19,821 nt of DNA from Bacteroides sp. CAG:1076 (GTDB lineage: Bacteria > Bacteroidota > Bacteroidia > Bacteroidales > Bacteroidaceae): positions 39,176-58,996 of the forward strand of contig HF993188.1 in NCBI GenBank assembly GCA_000436795.1, given 5' to 3'. Every line of letters starts with the position of its first letter. The first letter of the stretch is position 1. Under the pieces are notes generated by a model. That model was not told where the DNA came from, ran no database searches, and saw only the letters and a program-made list of their open reading frames with translations. The position numbers were made by a program, and so were the translations under genes. Shown here piece after piece: positions 1 through 8,766 of this stretch.

Positions 1-1058
1 GAAGCCAAAGGTTCTTCAACTTCCTTTGTCTTATAACCGTCTTCTGCAATATAAGCTGCCAAACGTTTTACAAGCCATACACCTGTTGCTGGATTAAACC
101 GACGGAAAGAAGCACAATCATCTCTCCACGGAATAAAACTATACACTTCCTTATTGTCTATAGAAAGTATATTCTTCTTTTGGACAAATTCATCTCCTCC
201 ACTATGACCACCATGTCCGGTTACTATATACTTCAAACGTACATTCTTAGCATTTTTAGGAAGGACAAAATTAGTGGAAACCGACTTACGTGCAAAAATA
301 TCCGGATAAGTCTGACCTATATAATATACAGTATTCATTAAAGGCTCTACATGACGTCGGATTAATTTTTCACAAGGAACTGGAGTTTCTTTTATATTCA
401 GTTCCATGCTGGCAATATAACCTTCCGGTGTCCATGTATCAATAAAGATACCAACATAAGCTTCACCTTTAAGGGCCGGATACAAATCGGTAATATCCTG
501 CTCCCACTGTACACATTGTTCCCATTTAGGAATATAAACAGGACGACGCTTACTAGACAGTGAATCATCATTTTGGCTGTAATATCCTACTCCAAAAGGA
601 GTCATGAAACGCATCAGTTCTATTGTAGGCAAATAATCTTTTCCACGTACTATACCAATCATATTTTCCAACTTCAAGCTGTCAACCTTTGGGAACTTAT
701 TCTTTCCCTGTGCAATACTCAACAAATTAATAGCAGAGTTTTTAGGAAGTACGAAACAAGAACCAGACTTATCCCATCTATCTCCATTCGATGCTACCGT
801 CACTTTTACGCTAACCGTTACATCACGCTGATAGTCGGGTATCTGAATCTTCTTTAATATAATACGTCCATTCACCAAATGAATTATGCCGTCACTATCT
901 GCTTCCGAAAAACTTGGATATGTATCAGGCAAAAAACGCACGTTCGCATTGTTAAATACCTGTAAACTCAAGTCACCCTTAGCTGGTAGCTCTTTATGAC
1001 TGGCTGCATTTACTGTTAGTGTAAACAGCAAAGAAAAAAGAATAAAGATTTTTTTCAT
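1..1058 (-). CDS. PNGase F-type peptide-N-glycosidase, N-terminal 352 codons (runs off left edge)
   Basis: Partial gene: it starts at 1058 and continues past base 1. I read it by translating the reverse complement. The product begins with a signal peptide ([18 protein letters not shown]), so it is exported. The visible part resembles PNGase F, which cleaves the Asn-GlcNAc amide bond of N-glycoproteins. A WD pair at residues 95-96 matches the region of the family's catalytic Asp (PNGase F Asp60). IDTW at 206-209 aligns with TETW, with Asp207 in place of Glu118. [11 protein letters not shown] at 281-291 aligns with the second jelly-roll segment that carries Glu206, here Glu290. The C-terminal part is outside the window. 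It lies downstream of, and co-oriented with, the CBM9-like and fucosidase genes, 96 bp from the former, which fits an N-glycan operon. Family assignment is fairly sure; activity is inferred. Confidence 0.85.
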   Translation of the reverse strand, partial: MKKIFILFSLLFTLTVNAASHKELPAKGDLSLQVFNNANVRFLPDTYPSFSEADSDGIIHLVNGRIILKKIQIPDYQRDVTVSVKVTVASNGDRWDKSGSCFVLPKNSAINLLSIAQGKNKFPKVDSLKLENMIGIVRGKDYLPTIELMRFMTPFGVGYYSQNDDSLSSKRRPVYIPKWEQCVQWEQDITDLYPALKGEAYVGIFIDTWTPEGYIASMELNIKETPVPCEKLIRRHVEPLMNTVYYIGQTYPDIFARKSVSTNFVLPKNAKNVRLKYIVTGHGGHSGGDEFVQKKNILSIDNKEVYSFIPWRDDCASFRRFNPATGVWLVKRLAAYIAEDGYKTKEVEEPLA

Positions 1059-1095
1059 GTTTGTTTTAAATTCTAATGCTTTCAGATTAATAAGA

Positions 1096-1146
1096 TTCGA
1101 GTCCCTTGATTTATACAGATAGCCATAATTAAAAAAAGGACTCGAA
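1096..1146 (-). other. Long-range hairpin between the CBM9-like and PNGase genes
   Basis: TTCGAGTCC at 1096-1104 and GGACTCGAA at 1138-1146 form a perfect 9-bp inverted repeat around a 33-base loop. On the minus-strand transcript a T-rich run follows the first arm inside the loop, not the second arm, so this does not look like a normal terminator. It could be an mRNA processing or stability element in the operon, or chance. No promoter box was seen in the gap. Confidence 0.35.
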
Positions 1147-1154
1147 ATCTTTAT

Positions 1155-2225
1155 TTATTTTTGTACTGTAATAGGCTCGCAGGTAAACTTGCTAAGATTA
1201 TCTACCACATAGCGTACATTTTCTTCCGGCATACTGATCGCAATACGAAAACTATGAGTAGTAGCCTCTACAGAAATATCAGAACCAGCTGGCAGGCCAT
1301 TTAGTTCATCCGCAGTCAGGAAGAAACTTTCTTTCTCACGCAAGTATCTCTTTTCTTTTGAATAGAAATCCTGCTGCGCATAAAACATCGCCCACAGCAA
1401 TTTATATGCAGCCATATTATAAGGATACTTAAATGTATCTGTTCCCTGTCCTACTACTTTATCAGAAAGATACAAGAATCCCCATCTGTCGGGCATGTGC
1501 ATATCAATTTTACCAGTCGGCATCCATACCCAGTTTTCTTCACGCTGGCCCGGCTTCAGCCATTGCACACGTGAAAAATTGATCCGCCAATACTTACCGG
1601 CTTCTCCCGGATTAGAGAAATTTACAGTCAATGCTTTATGAGGAATAGCCATTTCTACAGTCCACTGCTTGTCTTTATCCTTCGAGTTATTCAATGTTCC
1701 GTCACGATGTACAGCCAACTGAAGTCCCGGACAATCCCACTGAACCATGAAGTTTCCTCCAGAACGATAAGGCTTATCCAGCATTAAATCGAAAATAACA
1801 GCTTTTGCATTGGTTTCGATTTCAAAATAATTCTGCCCGTCACCATCCGGATCAAGAAAAACCTCAAAATCATTGTCATAATAAATAATGGTATCTCGCT
1901 GATTCAGCTTCGCTTTAATATCGTCCTCCTGCAATGTAGCAGCAACATAAAGATACTTATCGTCCCATAACATTTTAGCAGAAGTATCATAACACGGCTT
2001 GGCAAATCCTTCTCCACTTATATCCACAAAAGAAGAAGTCGGTTGCGCTTTCTGCCAGTCAGCTTCATTCAATTTTCCATCTACCTTAATCTTTCCATCA
2101 ACACGATAGCATACATACCCTGCAGGCAAAGTAAGCATACGTTCGTATTTCGAATATAAATTCTGCGCCAGGAGCTGTCCGCCCATTGTCAACGCAAGCA
2201 AACTACATACTAGTTGTTTTCTCAT
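1155..2225 (-). CDS. Secreted CBM9-like carbohydrate-binding protein
   Basis: 356 aa with a clear signal peptide (MRKQLVCSLLALTMGGQLLAQ). Residues about 40-255 look like a family 9 carbohydrate-binding fold (CBM9_1, PF06452): VDGKLNEADW at 48-57, the LWDDKYLYVAA strand at 86-96, EVFLDPDGDGQNYFE at 121-135, then WTVEMAIPHKAL and WRINFSRVQW. In Bacteroidetes such stand-alone proteins sit in glycan-degradation loci and bind sugars outside the cytoplasm. The C-terminal 100 residues are not recognised. The gene starts 11 bp after the fucosidase stop, so the two are almost certainly co-transcribed, with the PNGase gene following. The ligand is unknown; an N-glycan or fucosylated glycan is inferred from the neighbours. 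Confidence 0.85.
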   Translation of the reverse strand: MRKQLVCSLLALTMGGQLLAQNLYSKYERMLTLPAGYVCYRVDGKIKVDGKLNEADWQKAQPTSSFVDISGEGFAKPCYDTSAKMLWDDKYLYVAATLQEDDIKAKLNQRDTIIYYDNDFEVFLDPDGDGQNYFEIETNAKAVIFDLMLDKPYRSGGNFMVQWDCPGLQLAVHRDGTLNNSKDKDKQWTVEMAIPHKALTVNFSNPGEAGKYWRINFSRVQWLKPGQREENWVWMPTGKIDMHMPDRWGFLYLSDKVVGQGTDTFKYPYNMAAYKLLWAMFYAQQDFYSKEKRYLREKESFFLTADELNGLPAGSDISVEATTHSFRIAISMPEENVRYVVDNLSKFTCEPITVQK

Positions 2226-2236
2226 GGTTATTTTAA

Positions 2237-3586
2237 TTAATTACTTTCAATCACCTGACCGGCTCCTCGATACAACTTAACCGGACCATCCAATAATACA
2301 GCAATTACCGTTATTTGTGGATCCAGTACATGTTCTGGTACATCAATATACAGGTTACCCGGCACCTCGCTCCAATAATTCTTATTATAGACCTTATATG
2401 ACAACATCGATCCGTTGCCTACAACCCACACTCTGTTCACTTTATTCATCAATCCTTTTACTTCGATTGGACCATTCGGTTTGTAAGGCAAATAAAGATA
2501 CAAAATATCTCCTGCCTTGTTCAACGTCGTATATCCTTGAAAATGCTCAGTTGGAATACCTGCACGAGTATCATAGATAGCCTCTTTATGTTTTTTAGTC
2601 CAACGGCCAAATTCTTTCAATATAGCAACCTGTTCTTCTGGAATAGTACCATCTTCTTTGGGACCGATATCAAGCAACAGATTTCCACCCATGCTCAAAC
2701 AGTCAACAAACGTACGCAATAAGATAAACGGTGACTTATAATTTGTATCCGTATGCTGATATCCCCATGAATCATTCATCGTCATACACAGTTCCCAATA
2801 CTTATCTTCAGGACGTACGATAGGCACTCCCTGTTCCGGAGTAGCATAGTCACCATAACCCTGAATACGAGAATTAATAATCACATTCTTATTGTCTGAT
2901 CTCAATAATTCAACGATACCTTTAGAATTCCAAGCTTCAGCCGTTTGTTCCCAGTCTCCGTCAAACCAATACAAATCGGGCTTCCATGTCTTATTCAATT
3001 CCGACAACTGTGCCATATTGAAGTCAACAAACCGTTTCCAGCGTACAGAATCATTTTTATAACGAACCTCTGTACGTGTTTTATTGGGATAATCAGGATG
3101 TGACCAGTCTAACAATGAATAATAAAATCCGAGTTTCAGTCCCTGCTTACGAACTTCTTTTACAAACGGACTGATTAAATCACGCTTAGCAGGTGTACAT
3201 TTTACAGTACTCAGTTCTCCTGCCTTTGTATCCCACAAAGCCATACCATCATGATGCTTTGTCGTTATAACCGTATAGCGTGCACCACTTTCTTTGATTA
3301 AATCAACCCACGCTTTTGGATCATACTTTGAGGCAGTAAATCCATCTTTCTGACTCATGTATTCCTCATAGGGCAAATACTTATTAAAGAAAGACCAACT
3401 TTCAGAAACTCCTTTTACAGAATAAATACCCCAATGGATGAAAATACCCAATTTGGCATTTGCAAACCACTCCATCCTTTTTTCTTTTTGTGCATCCTGT
3501 TGTTCTTTTTCTTGTGTCTGCCCTATGACTGGAGCAGTTGCACAACAAAAAGCGGTAAACAAAGCTACAATCTGCTTCTTTATCAT
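2237..3586 (-). CDS. GH29 alpha-L-fucosidase, secreted
   Basis: 449 aa, signal peptide MIKKQIVALFTAFCCATAPVIG. It is a glycoside hydrolase family 29 retaining alpha-L-fucosidase. The (beta/alpha)8 barrel motifs are in order: GIFIHWGIYSV at 47-57, TKHHDGMALWD at 109-119, and DLYWFDGDW at 204-212, whose Asp209 is the expected nucleophile. TPEQG at 249-253 is a candidate acid/base loop. GNLLLDIGPKEDG precedes a short C-terminal beta domain. Length is normal for the family. It is the first gene of the apparent fucosidase, CBM9, PNGase operon, with a -7 box about 28 bp upstream. I recall gut Bacteroides loci where a PNGase neighbours a GH29 that removes core fucose from plant or insect N-glycans; whether this enzyme prefers alpha-1,3 or alpha-1,6 fucose cannot be read from the sequence. 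Confidence 0.95.
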   Translation of the reverse strand: MIKKQIVALFTAFCCATAPVIGQTQEKEQQDAQKEKRMEWFANAKLGIFIHWGIYSVKGVSESWSFFNKYLPYEEYMSQKDGFTASKYDPKAWVDLIKESGARYTVITTKHHDGMALWDTKAGELSTVKCTPAKRDLISPFVKEVRKQGLKLGFYYSLLDWSHPDYPNKTRTEVRYKNDSVRWKRFVDFNMAQLSELNKTWKPDLYWFDGDWEQTAEAWNSKGIVELLRSDNKNVIINSRIQGYGDYATPEQGVPIVRPEDKYWELCMTMNDSWGYQHTDTNYKSPFILLRTFVDCLSMGGNLLLDIGPKEDGTIPEEQVAILKEFGRWTKKHKEAIYDTRAGIPTEHFQGYTTLNKAGDILYLYLPYKPNGPIEVKGLMNKVNRVWVVGNGSMLSYKVYNKNYWSEVPGNLYIDVPEHVLDPQITVIAVLLDGPVKLYRGAGQVIESN

Positions 3587-3614
3587 GCTAATGAAATTTT
3601 ATGATTTAACTTTA

Positions 3615-3622
3615 CAAATATA
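3615..3622 (-). promoter_or_regulatory. Probable -7 box for the fucosidase operon
   Basis: Read on the minus strand the octamer is TATATTTG, an exact match to TAnnTTTG, 28 bp before the start codon at 3586. No good -33 TTTG lies at the usual 19-21 bp, so the call is moderate. Confidence 0.45.
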
Positions 3623-3933
3623 ATTATATTTTAAAATAATTTATTTACAAGATATTAGAATATTCCCCTGATTAGGCATTATTAACAAACAAAACATATC
3701 TTATTCAAATAATGCAATGCACTCTTTTACTTACTAATCATATATATTCCTTTCTACTTATCACCTAACCCAAGTATATTATATATGAACAACGATCTTT
3801 TCCTGTTCACTTACTAATTTTTACAAAAAAGAGAAATACAAGGCAAAAATAGAAAAATTTTATAAAATATTGGGCCTATTTTTAAAGAATCACAATATTA
3901 ATTCATCCATATTTCCACAGCTATCAGCAAACA
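3623..3933. other. AT-rich intergenic stretch, no gene seen
   Basis: About 310 bp of AT-rich DNA between the fucosidase promoter and the terminator of the transglutaminase-like gene. I see no ORF with family features and no RNA gene. It may hold upstream control sites for the N-glycan operon but nothing specific stands out. Confidence 0.5.
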
Positions 3934-3974
3934 AAAGAGGTCGGCATAAGCACTACACTTATGTCGACCTCTTT
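3934..3974 (-). terminator. Rho-independent terminator after the transglutaminase-like gene
   Basis: Arms 3934-3950 and 3958-3974 form a 17-bp stem with one internal mismatch and a 7-base loop. On the minus strand the second arm ends in TTT and is followed by TGTTTG. It sits 26 bp past the stop at 4000, as expected for terminating that gene and insulating the fucosidase operon. Confidence 0.75.
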
Positions 3975-3999
3975 AAAGGCTTACAATTAATTCTGTATT

Positions 4000-6630
4000 T
4001 TATTTATCTGCAGTTTCCGATTCATTCAAACTATCAATAATCTTCAACAGACGCTCTCCTAAGCCAATGGTGTAACCATGTGAAGTAAAGACAATACGAT
4101 TGAATGTATCACCTATTATAAAGATAGGTAACTGAGTATTAGCTTCCAAGCTCAATGCCTCCAGTAACTGTTTTTGTATCTTACTATCAGTATCAATACC
4201 CCAGACAATATGTTCTGGAAGCCCTGGAGCTGGAGCAGTGAGATACTTTTCATAAGCGGCACGACTCGGGAATAACAATATCATCTTCCGTCCACAAGCA
4301 TCAAACTCTTTTGCTTTTACAGCAATATCTTTCAATGTATGGTCTGTCGGTTCCTGACCTACACCCAAAATTGCCAAAACAAACAAGCCGCGACCCGCAG
4401 ATTTCAGTACAGTTGTTTCTTCACCTGTCGCCGCATCGATGAATTTTGATTCTGAATCAAAATTACCAATAACTTTAACGGCTTCTGTATTATCGCGAAC
4501 CAACAATTCGCCATTAGTCTGTTCACCTTTTCTGATATTAAAGAAAGAAACCTGTCCCAATACACCGCCATCAGCCAAGCGACTACCTGACACCATCATA
4601 TAATAACCTTCATCCAACGGAGAAGCCTCTTTAAACAAAGCACTCCACTTAGCAAAATCCGGATAATTCAACAAGGTAAAGCCTGTTCCATCATACTTCG
4701 AGAGTGTAAAATGACGAAGATATTCCGGATCATTCAATTGCGGAATAGCTGAATAACTCAGCTGCAACTGACCAGTTTCAGCAGCACCGGAAACACCACT
4801 TTCAAAATCCAGTTGAATATCAGAACCGTTCTTCTGATAGAATACATTTCCTGTAACTCCATCTATCCATGCCGGGATACCCAACGAACGAGCTACCGCT
4901 ACAAAAAAGATATCACGTGATACACGGTCAGCTGTACGACTGCGCCATACACCTTCAGGAGAAATAAATGTTCCTACACAGCATAAATTGTCACGTAATG
5001 TGAGGTTCTTCCGGCACCATTCAGCCAGAACATTCGGATCGGCACAGAACCGCTTAGCATCTTTCTTCGAGATCTCTTTCTGGAAGAAGGAGCGATAGGC
5101 GGTCAGCATTTCACCAGCAATACGTGGAGCCAACACCTTTGCAGCATCAGCCGAGAGAGCTGTATTATACAGATGGTCATTCAATATAGCTTCAGGAGTA
5201 TCGCGCAAGTCCTTTTCAGACAGTGTAGCCAACAATTGAAGTGCACGCGACGCATAATTTTTCTTCGAAGCATCACGCAAGAAATTCATGATATCTGCAT
5301 AATTGCCTCTTGAGGCTACAATATAGTTAGTAATATCCTGAGTATTATATCCCGTTTCTTCCGCAAATTTCTCAATAGCCGAAGCATCCGGGAAAGAAGC
5401 TACATAAGCGTTTCTGATAGAATCTTCCTGATTGAAACGGATATCGTTCTTCGCACGCTGTTCCGGAGTGACTTCCGGGATATTAGGTTTCACAGGAGGA
5501 GGTACCAGATCTACCGGGAATGAGAACTCCTCGCCCACACGATGACGAAGGTCAACAGTGACATTACGCTCCTTACCAAAAGTAACTTTCTGAATACCAA
5601 ACCGGTCACCTTTCGTTGCAAGAACCATCATATCTCCCAATCCAGCTGACAAACTGGCCTGACCATCTTGTTTCGTTACCACGGTATGAACAGTAAAGAA
5701 CTCAGAATAATTATAAATCTTATATTGTACACATGCACCTTCTACCGGTTTACCCTGTTCATCGACAACAGTAACCGTCAGCGGAGCAAACTTGGCATAA
5801 TTCCCGATGATATTAATTTCAGTATAATTAGCGGTAGTACGCATCACCTCTTCCGGTCCCTGATAATAACCAAAAACCTTTGTATGCATCAACATACCAC
5901 GGCTGGCCGGCGCATTAAACCAACCCAAGTCCAGCACAGGTTCCGGTTCACAAGCACCCAAGAAATGCCATTCGCCATCAACCCACGCCTCAACCCATGC
6001 ATGATTATCATCGGTATGTGCCCAGCGCGGAGTATAAACCTGACGAGCGGGAATGCCAACAGAACGAAGAGCTGCAACAAGGAAAGTAGATTCCTCTCCA
6101 CAACGTCCGTATGCTGTCTTTACGGTAGCCAAAGGAGCACTGGTACGAGCATCAGCAGGCTGGTAATTTACCTTTTCATGACACCAGTGATTAACCTCCA
6201 ATACAGCATCAAGCATAGACAATCCTTTCACACGAGGCATCAATTCATCGTGAAAAACCATGCGTGCACGATCCAGATTCTCATTATTAATACGTACCGG
6301 AAGGACAAAATGAGAAAAAATGTCATCTGGGATTGTTTTACCCCACGATGTTTCCTTCCGGGTAGCTAATGAGCTTCGTACATTATCCAAATAGAAATTT
6401 CCGGAATAATCGGTAATATCCCCTACCGACATATAAGCATAAAAGAACGTAAGTGCATCACGTTCTTCCTGTGTAAGCTGTTGCCGGAAGACACTAAACA
6501 AATCACCTGTCGGCAATGCTTCCTTCTTTTTCTGGAAATCGGCATTCACCCGATCCATAGAAAGACCTTGCCCGGCTACAGACAGAACTGACAGAAATAG
6601 TCCTGCAATCATCAAGAGAGATTTCTTCAT
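4000..6630 (-). CDS. Secreted transglutaminase-like multidomain protein
   Basis: I chose the ATG at 6630 (876 aa), not the upstream ATG at 6654, because the -7 box at 6659-6666 puts the upstream ATG about at the transcription start, and because MKKSLLMIAGLFLSVLSVAGQ is then an uninterrupted signal peptide. In this numbering, residues about 95-235 form a transglutaminase/cysteine-protease core: GRCGEES with Cys177, NHAWVEAW with His210, and GACEPEP where Glu228 occupies the place usually held by Asp. A carboxypeptidase-regulatory-like beta sandwich follows (about 280-365). A second transglutaminase-like stretch at about 545-598 (DIFFVAVARSLGIPAW) has no Cys in the usual place and looks inactive. 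The last 150 residues resemble a thioredoxin-like (TlpA-type) fold without CXXC. Substrate unknown: it may be a protease, cross-linker or peptidase of the periplasm or cell surface. Confidence 0.85.
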   Translation of the reverse strand: MKKSLLMIAGLFLSVLSVAGQGLSMDRVNADFQKKKEALPTGDLFSVFRQQLTQEERDALTFFYAYMSVGDITDYSGNFYLDNVRSSLATRKETSWGKTIPDDIFSHFVLPVRINNENLDRARMVFHDELMPRVKGLSMLDAVLEVNHWCHEKVNYQPADARTSAPLATVKTAYGRCGEESTFLVAALRSVGIPARQVYTPRWAHTDDNHAWVEAWVDGEWHFLGACEPEPVLDLGWFNAPASRGMLMHTKVFGYYQGPEEVMRTTANYTEINIIGNYAKFAPLTVTVVDEQGKPVEGACVQYKIYNYSEFFTVHTVVTKQDGQASLSAGLGDMMVLATKGDRFGIQKVTFGKERNVTVDLRHRVGEEFSFPVDLVPPPVKPNIPEVTPEQRAKNDIRFNQEDSIRNAYVASFPDASAIEKFAEETGYNTQDITNYIVASRGNYADIMNFLRDASKKNYASRALQLLATLSEKDLRDTPEAILNDHLYNTALSADAAKVLAPRIAGEMLTAYRSFFQKEISKKDAKRFCADPNVLAEWCRKNLTLRDNLCCVGTFISPEGVWRSRTADRVSRDIFFVAVARSLGIPAWIDGVTGNVFYQKNGSDIQLDFESGVSGAAETGQLQLSYSAIPQLNDPEYLRHFTLSKYDGTGFTLLNYPDFAKWSALFKEASPLDEGYYMMVSGSRLADGGVLGQVSFFNIRKGEQTNGELLVRDNTEAVKVIGNFDSESKFIDAATGEETTVLKSAGRGLFVLAILGVGQEPTDHTLKDIAVKAKEFDACGRKMILLFPSRAAYEKYLTAPAPGLPEHIVWGIDTDSKIQKQLLEALSLEANTQLPIFIIGDTFNRIVFTSHGYTIGLGERLLKIIDSLNESETADK

Positions 6631-6658
6631 AGCATAAACATTAAATAAATTCATGCTA

Positions 6659-6666
6659 CAAAGATA
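6659..6666 (-). promoter_or_regulatory. -7 box of the transglutaminase-like gene
   Basis: Minus-strand TATCTTTG matches TAnnTTTG exactly. It lies 28 bp upstream of the ATG at 6630 and only 4 bp upstream of the ATG at 6654, which supports the shorter reading. No clear -33 element. Confidence 0.6.
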
Positions 6667-6809
6667 GTTTTTTTAAGATTTACCCCCTCTATTTGTAATA
6701 AAATATTTCTCAGTTCTCATTGTTAAGGTAATTTTTCACTTTATATTAATTACATAATTAACTTTAGATTATATCATAAGGAGAAAGTTCTCATCCTTTA
6801 TACACACAA

Positions 6810-6848
6810 AAAAGCCCGTACAACTTCATAAGAGTCGTACGGGCTTTT
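6810..6848. terminator. Strong bidirectional terminator at the island edge
   Basis: AAAAGCCCGTAC (6810-6821) pairs perfectly with GTACGGGCTTTT (6837-6848), with three more pairs possible inside the loop. There are A and T runs on both sides. It lies just left of repeat R1a, whose minus-strand gene tail stops at about 6872, so in the integration model it would be the original terminator of the target gene. Confidence 0.8.
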
Positions 6849-6851
6849 GCT

Positions 6852-6957
6852 TATCGTTTATTTACCGATACTTATTTCACTTCCTCTAAAACAACTTTAG
6901 CTGATTATCAGAAGATTACAAACATCATGGTACAAATATGGTAATTTTATACCGTAA
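6852..6957 (-). repeat. Repeat R1, copy a (106 bp, att-like, with gene tail)
   Basis: Aligns without gaps to 9029-9134. Two blocks are identical: 27 bp (6885-6911) containing the palindrome CTGATTATCAG, and 31 bp (6927-6957) containing GGTACAAATATGGTA and a GGTA/TACC inverted pair. The 15 bp between them differ at many sites, all transitions. On the minus strand the left part reads SAKVVLEEVK then TAA, preceded by in-frame stops, so it is a gene tail without its gene. Compared with copy b, all four differences in this tail are synonymous third-position changes. Confidence 0.85.
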
Positions 6958-7143
6958 CTATTTAGAGACAAAAAATGGGGTAAAAAGCACTATAAAAATG
7001 GATTTTGAATCTCAAAATAAGGCATGGCGAAATTATGGGATTTTTTGATAATTAGGCTACTACCAATTACATTGAATAATAGATAAGATGAAACGACACT
7101 GGGCTTACTCAATTGTCAGTGTGTTATGAAAGTTATTTCACTT
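6958..7143. other. Spacer between R1a and the abi stop codon
   Basis: AT-rich. The only structure I see is ACACTG (7093-7098) facing CAGTGT (7115-7120), a weak 6-bp hairpin downstream of the abi stop on the minus strand. No coding signal. Confidence 0.3.
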
Positions 7144-8055
7144 TCAGTCTTTCCAAAGACTCCCGTTCTTCCAATCGTCTGGAAATCCCATGGCATGGAT
7201 GTCAATTGACGGATAACGGTTCAAAAGATCTTTGAACCTCGAAACAAACGAATGGTTTGGATTGATCGTATTCAGCAAGTATATAATCATGCTTAATACA
7301 AAATAGATCTGCGGTGTGCCGTTAGCTGGCAATTTGATGAAAGTATTGCGCGGAGAGCGTGGCATCAATGGACGGATACTTAAAGTTTTGTTCCACAAAC
7401 GGCTGTGGTGCGCACAGATATTCCGTACGTACACAACACTATGCAACCATGATGCGAAAACCTTATCAGCCAGCCCAAAGTATGCGGCTATGGAACGCTT
7501 GGTCTTTCCTGGTAACAAATTTTCGTACAATATGGAGAGTGTTCCGAATGAGGTTATTTCCATTGTTATCCAGCTTGGTGGGAAATGGTTGGAATATTTC
7601 GTCTTGAACGCTTTTATGAACTCTTCATCGCTGCGGCTGTATTCTTCGTCAATTTTTGACAATAACTTTGCATGGCGAACGGGGCTTGAGAAAAGCGAGG
7701 AATCTTCAAACCAATATGCACCGTACTGCGAAGAAAGAATATATGCTGTCTGCGTACGTACTGCTACCTCTATCTTTTCAATCTCTGCAATAATCAGTTT
7801 TCGGAGTTCACTGTCAAACTTATAAATATTATAGGCTGTTTCAAATGTACTGCCCGGTTTGAAAATATGTTGTTGTTTGTCAGCCAGAAGAGGATACCAA
7901 TAACCGCTCAGACGATAATAACTGATATTCTGCAACAAGTGTAGGGCTTTTGGCTCATTTCCGAAAACCATTCCTCTTTGTTTGAGCAGGTTTATCTGGT
8001 CGGTAAAAGATATGAGATGCTTGGGATAAGGAATTTTATTCGTTTTCGTCTCCAT
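7144..8055 (-). CDS. Abi_2 / AbiD-AbiF-type HEPN abortive infection protein
   Basis: 303 aa from the ATG at 8055. A GTG at 8134-8136 would add 27 residues but it overlaps the promoter and the extra peptide has no family likeness. The protein matches the Abi_2 family (PF07751): LLQNISYYRLSGYWYPL near residue 41, FDSELRKLIIAEIEKIEVAVRT at about 80-101, PPSWITMEITSFGTLS, and the family ending MGFPDDWKNGSLW. The HEPN ribonuclease motif RNICAH (Arg211-x4-His216) is intact, so an RNA-cleaving abortive infection role is likely; AbiD and AbiF of lactococci are the described relatives. It stands alone with its own promoter inside an R1...R2 module, with no visible antitoxin. The family call is firm; the trigger is unknown. 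Confidence 0.9.
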   Translation of the reverse strand: METKTNKIPYPKHLISFTDQINLLKQRGMVFGNEPKALHLLQNISYYRLSGYWYPLLADKQQHIFKPGSTFETAYNIYKFDSELRKLIIAEIEKIEVAVRTQTAYILSSQYGAYWFEDSSLFSSPVRHAKLLSKIDEEYSRSDEEFIKAFKTKYSNHFPPSWITMEITSFGTLSILYENLLPGKTKRSIAAYFGLADKVFASWLHSVVYVRNICAHHSRLWNKTLSIRPLMPRSPRNTFIKLPANGTPQIYFVLSMIIYLLNTINPNHSFVSRFKDLLNRYPSIDIHAMGFPDDWKNGSLWKD

Positions 8056-8124
8056 GAGTATATAAAATAAAAAGCTCACCCTGAGCGCGCTGTTCTTATG
8101 GGAAGCGGGGTAAGCATGTTGCTG

Positions 8125-8155
8125 CAAAAGTAACACATTTTTTCTGTTCTACAAA
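8125..8155 (-). promoter_or_regulatory. Bacteroidetes promoter of the abi gene
   Basis: On the minus strand TTTG (8155-8152), a 19-base spacer, then TACTTTTG (8132-8125), an exact fit to TTTG-N19-TAnnTTTG. The start would be near 8118, giving a leader of about 60 bases before the ATG at 8055. This is the best promoter in the window. Confidence 0.8.
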
Positions 8156-8616
8156 AAAATCATCAGCTTTTCTCGTTTCTTTCTATATTGCATATCACTT
8201 TCCTGTTATAAACAGAACTCTTTTATCCCATGTTTCACCATTCAGCTGTACAACCTCGGCAGAGTTATTTTATTGCGAAAATACCTGCCCGTCACAATTC
8301 TGATAATGCCGATTGACAGTCATAGGGATGAACTGAAAAATATTCCTCTCTATTGTAAGCGATTAACGTATTTTTCCGTTCAGCTTTACTTGGTTGTTCT
8401 TTGTTGCATCCATGACAGAAATATAAAGATGGTAGCAGTTAGGCAAAACAGAGGGAAAAATAAAGCGACATACAATGCTTACTTACAGTTTGTCTGCTAT
8501 TAGTTCTTTACAAGAAGACGATTATTAGGGTATTATGAAGTGTTTTGTGCTAAGAAACCTTTCGTTTTTATCGAAAATTATGATCTCATTGTAAAAGCAA
8601 TAAAAAATTCCACTGC
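8156..8616. other. Gene-poor stretch upstream of abi
   Basis: About 460 bp without a recognisable gene. A plus-strand reading frame runs from about 8273 to 8503 (TTG start, 76 codons, rich in Leu, Tyr and Cys), but it has no ATG near its start, no ribosome site and no family likeness, so I do not call it a gene. It could be a relic. Confidence 0.4.
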
Positions 8617-8766
8617 GTAAAAATACTCAATTCACTGCGTAAAATGTAAAGTTACCTAATAAATAATTGAATATAAAATAGTTATAAGTGTAAATTAATA
8701 TACAATATAGGCTTATCAAATGATATATGAAGTAATTAAGCAAGAGAAAGAGTAAAATTAATTAGA
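8617..8766. repeat. Repeat R2, copy a (about 150 bp)
   Basis: Matches 9992-10142. The left block 8617-8655 differs from copy b at 3 of 39 bases. The right block 8723-8766 is also close (shared GAAGYAATTAAGCAAGAGAA). The middle is diverged but keeps the same spacing to within 1 bp. The motif CACTGCGTAAAA occurs at 8611-8622 and again at 8633-8644, a 22-bp period. The conserved-flank, variable-middle pattern is like a recombinase arm region. Confidence 0.75.

Noticed and set aside
1096..1146. Terminator after the CBM9-like gene
   Set aside because: The T-run lies inside a 33-base loop rather than after the second arm, and the PNGase gene follows in the same direction without its own promoter box.
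5668..6369. 233-codon frame antisense to the transglutaminase-like gene
   Set aside because: Composition is that of a mirror frame of a strongly supported coding region; no family features.
8056..8136. 27-residue N-terminal extension of the Abi protein from a GTG
   Set aside because: It overlaps the promoter -7 box at 8125-8132 and would precede the expected transcription start; the extension has no family likeness.
8273..8503. 76-codon plus-strand frame
   Set aside because: Starts with TTG, no ribosome site or promoter box, no recognisable family; probably chance or relic DNA.
8611..8644. CRISPR-like array from the two 12-bp repeats
   Set aside because: Only two short units 22 bp apart, with no third unit, no leader and no cas genes.
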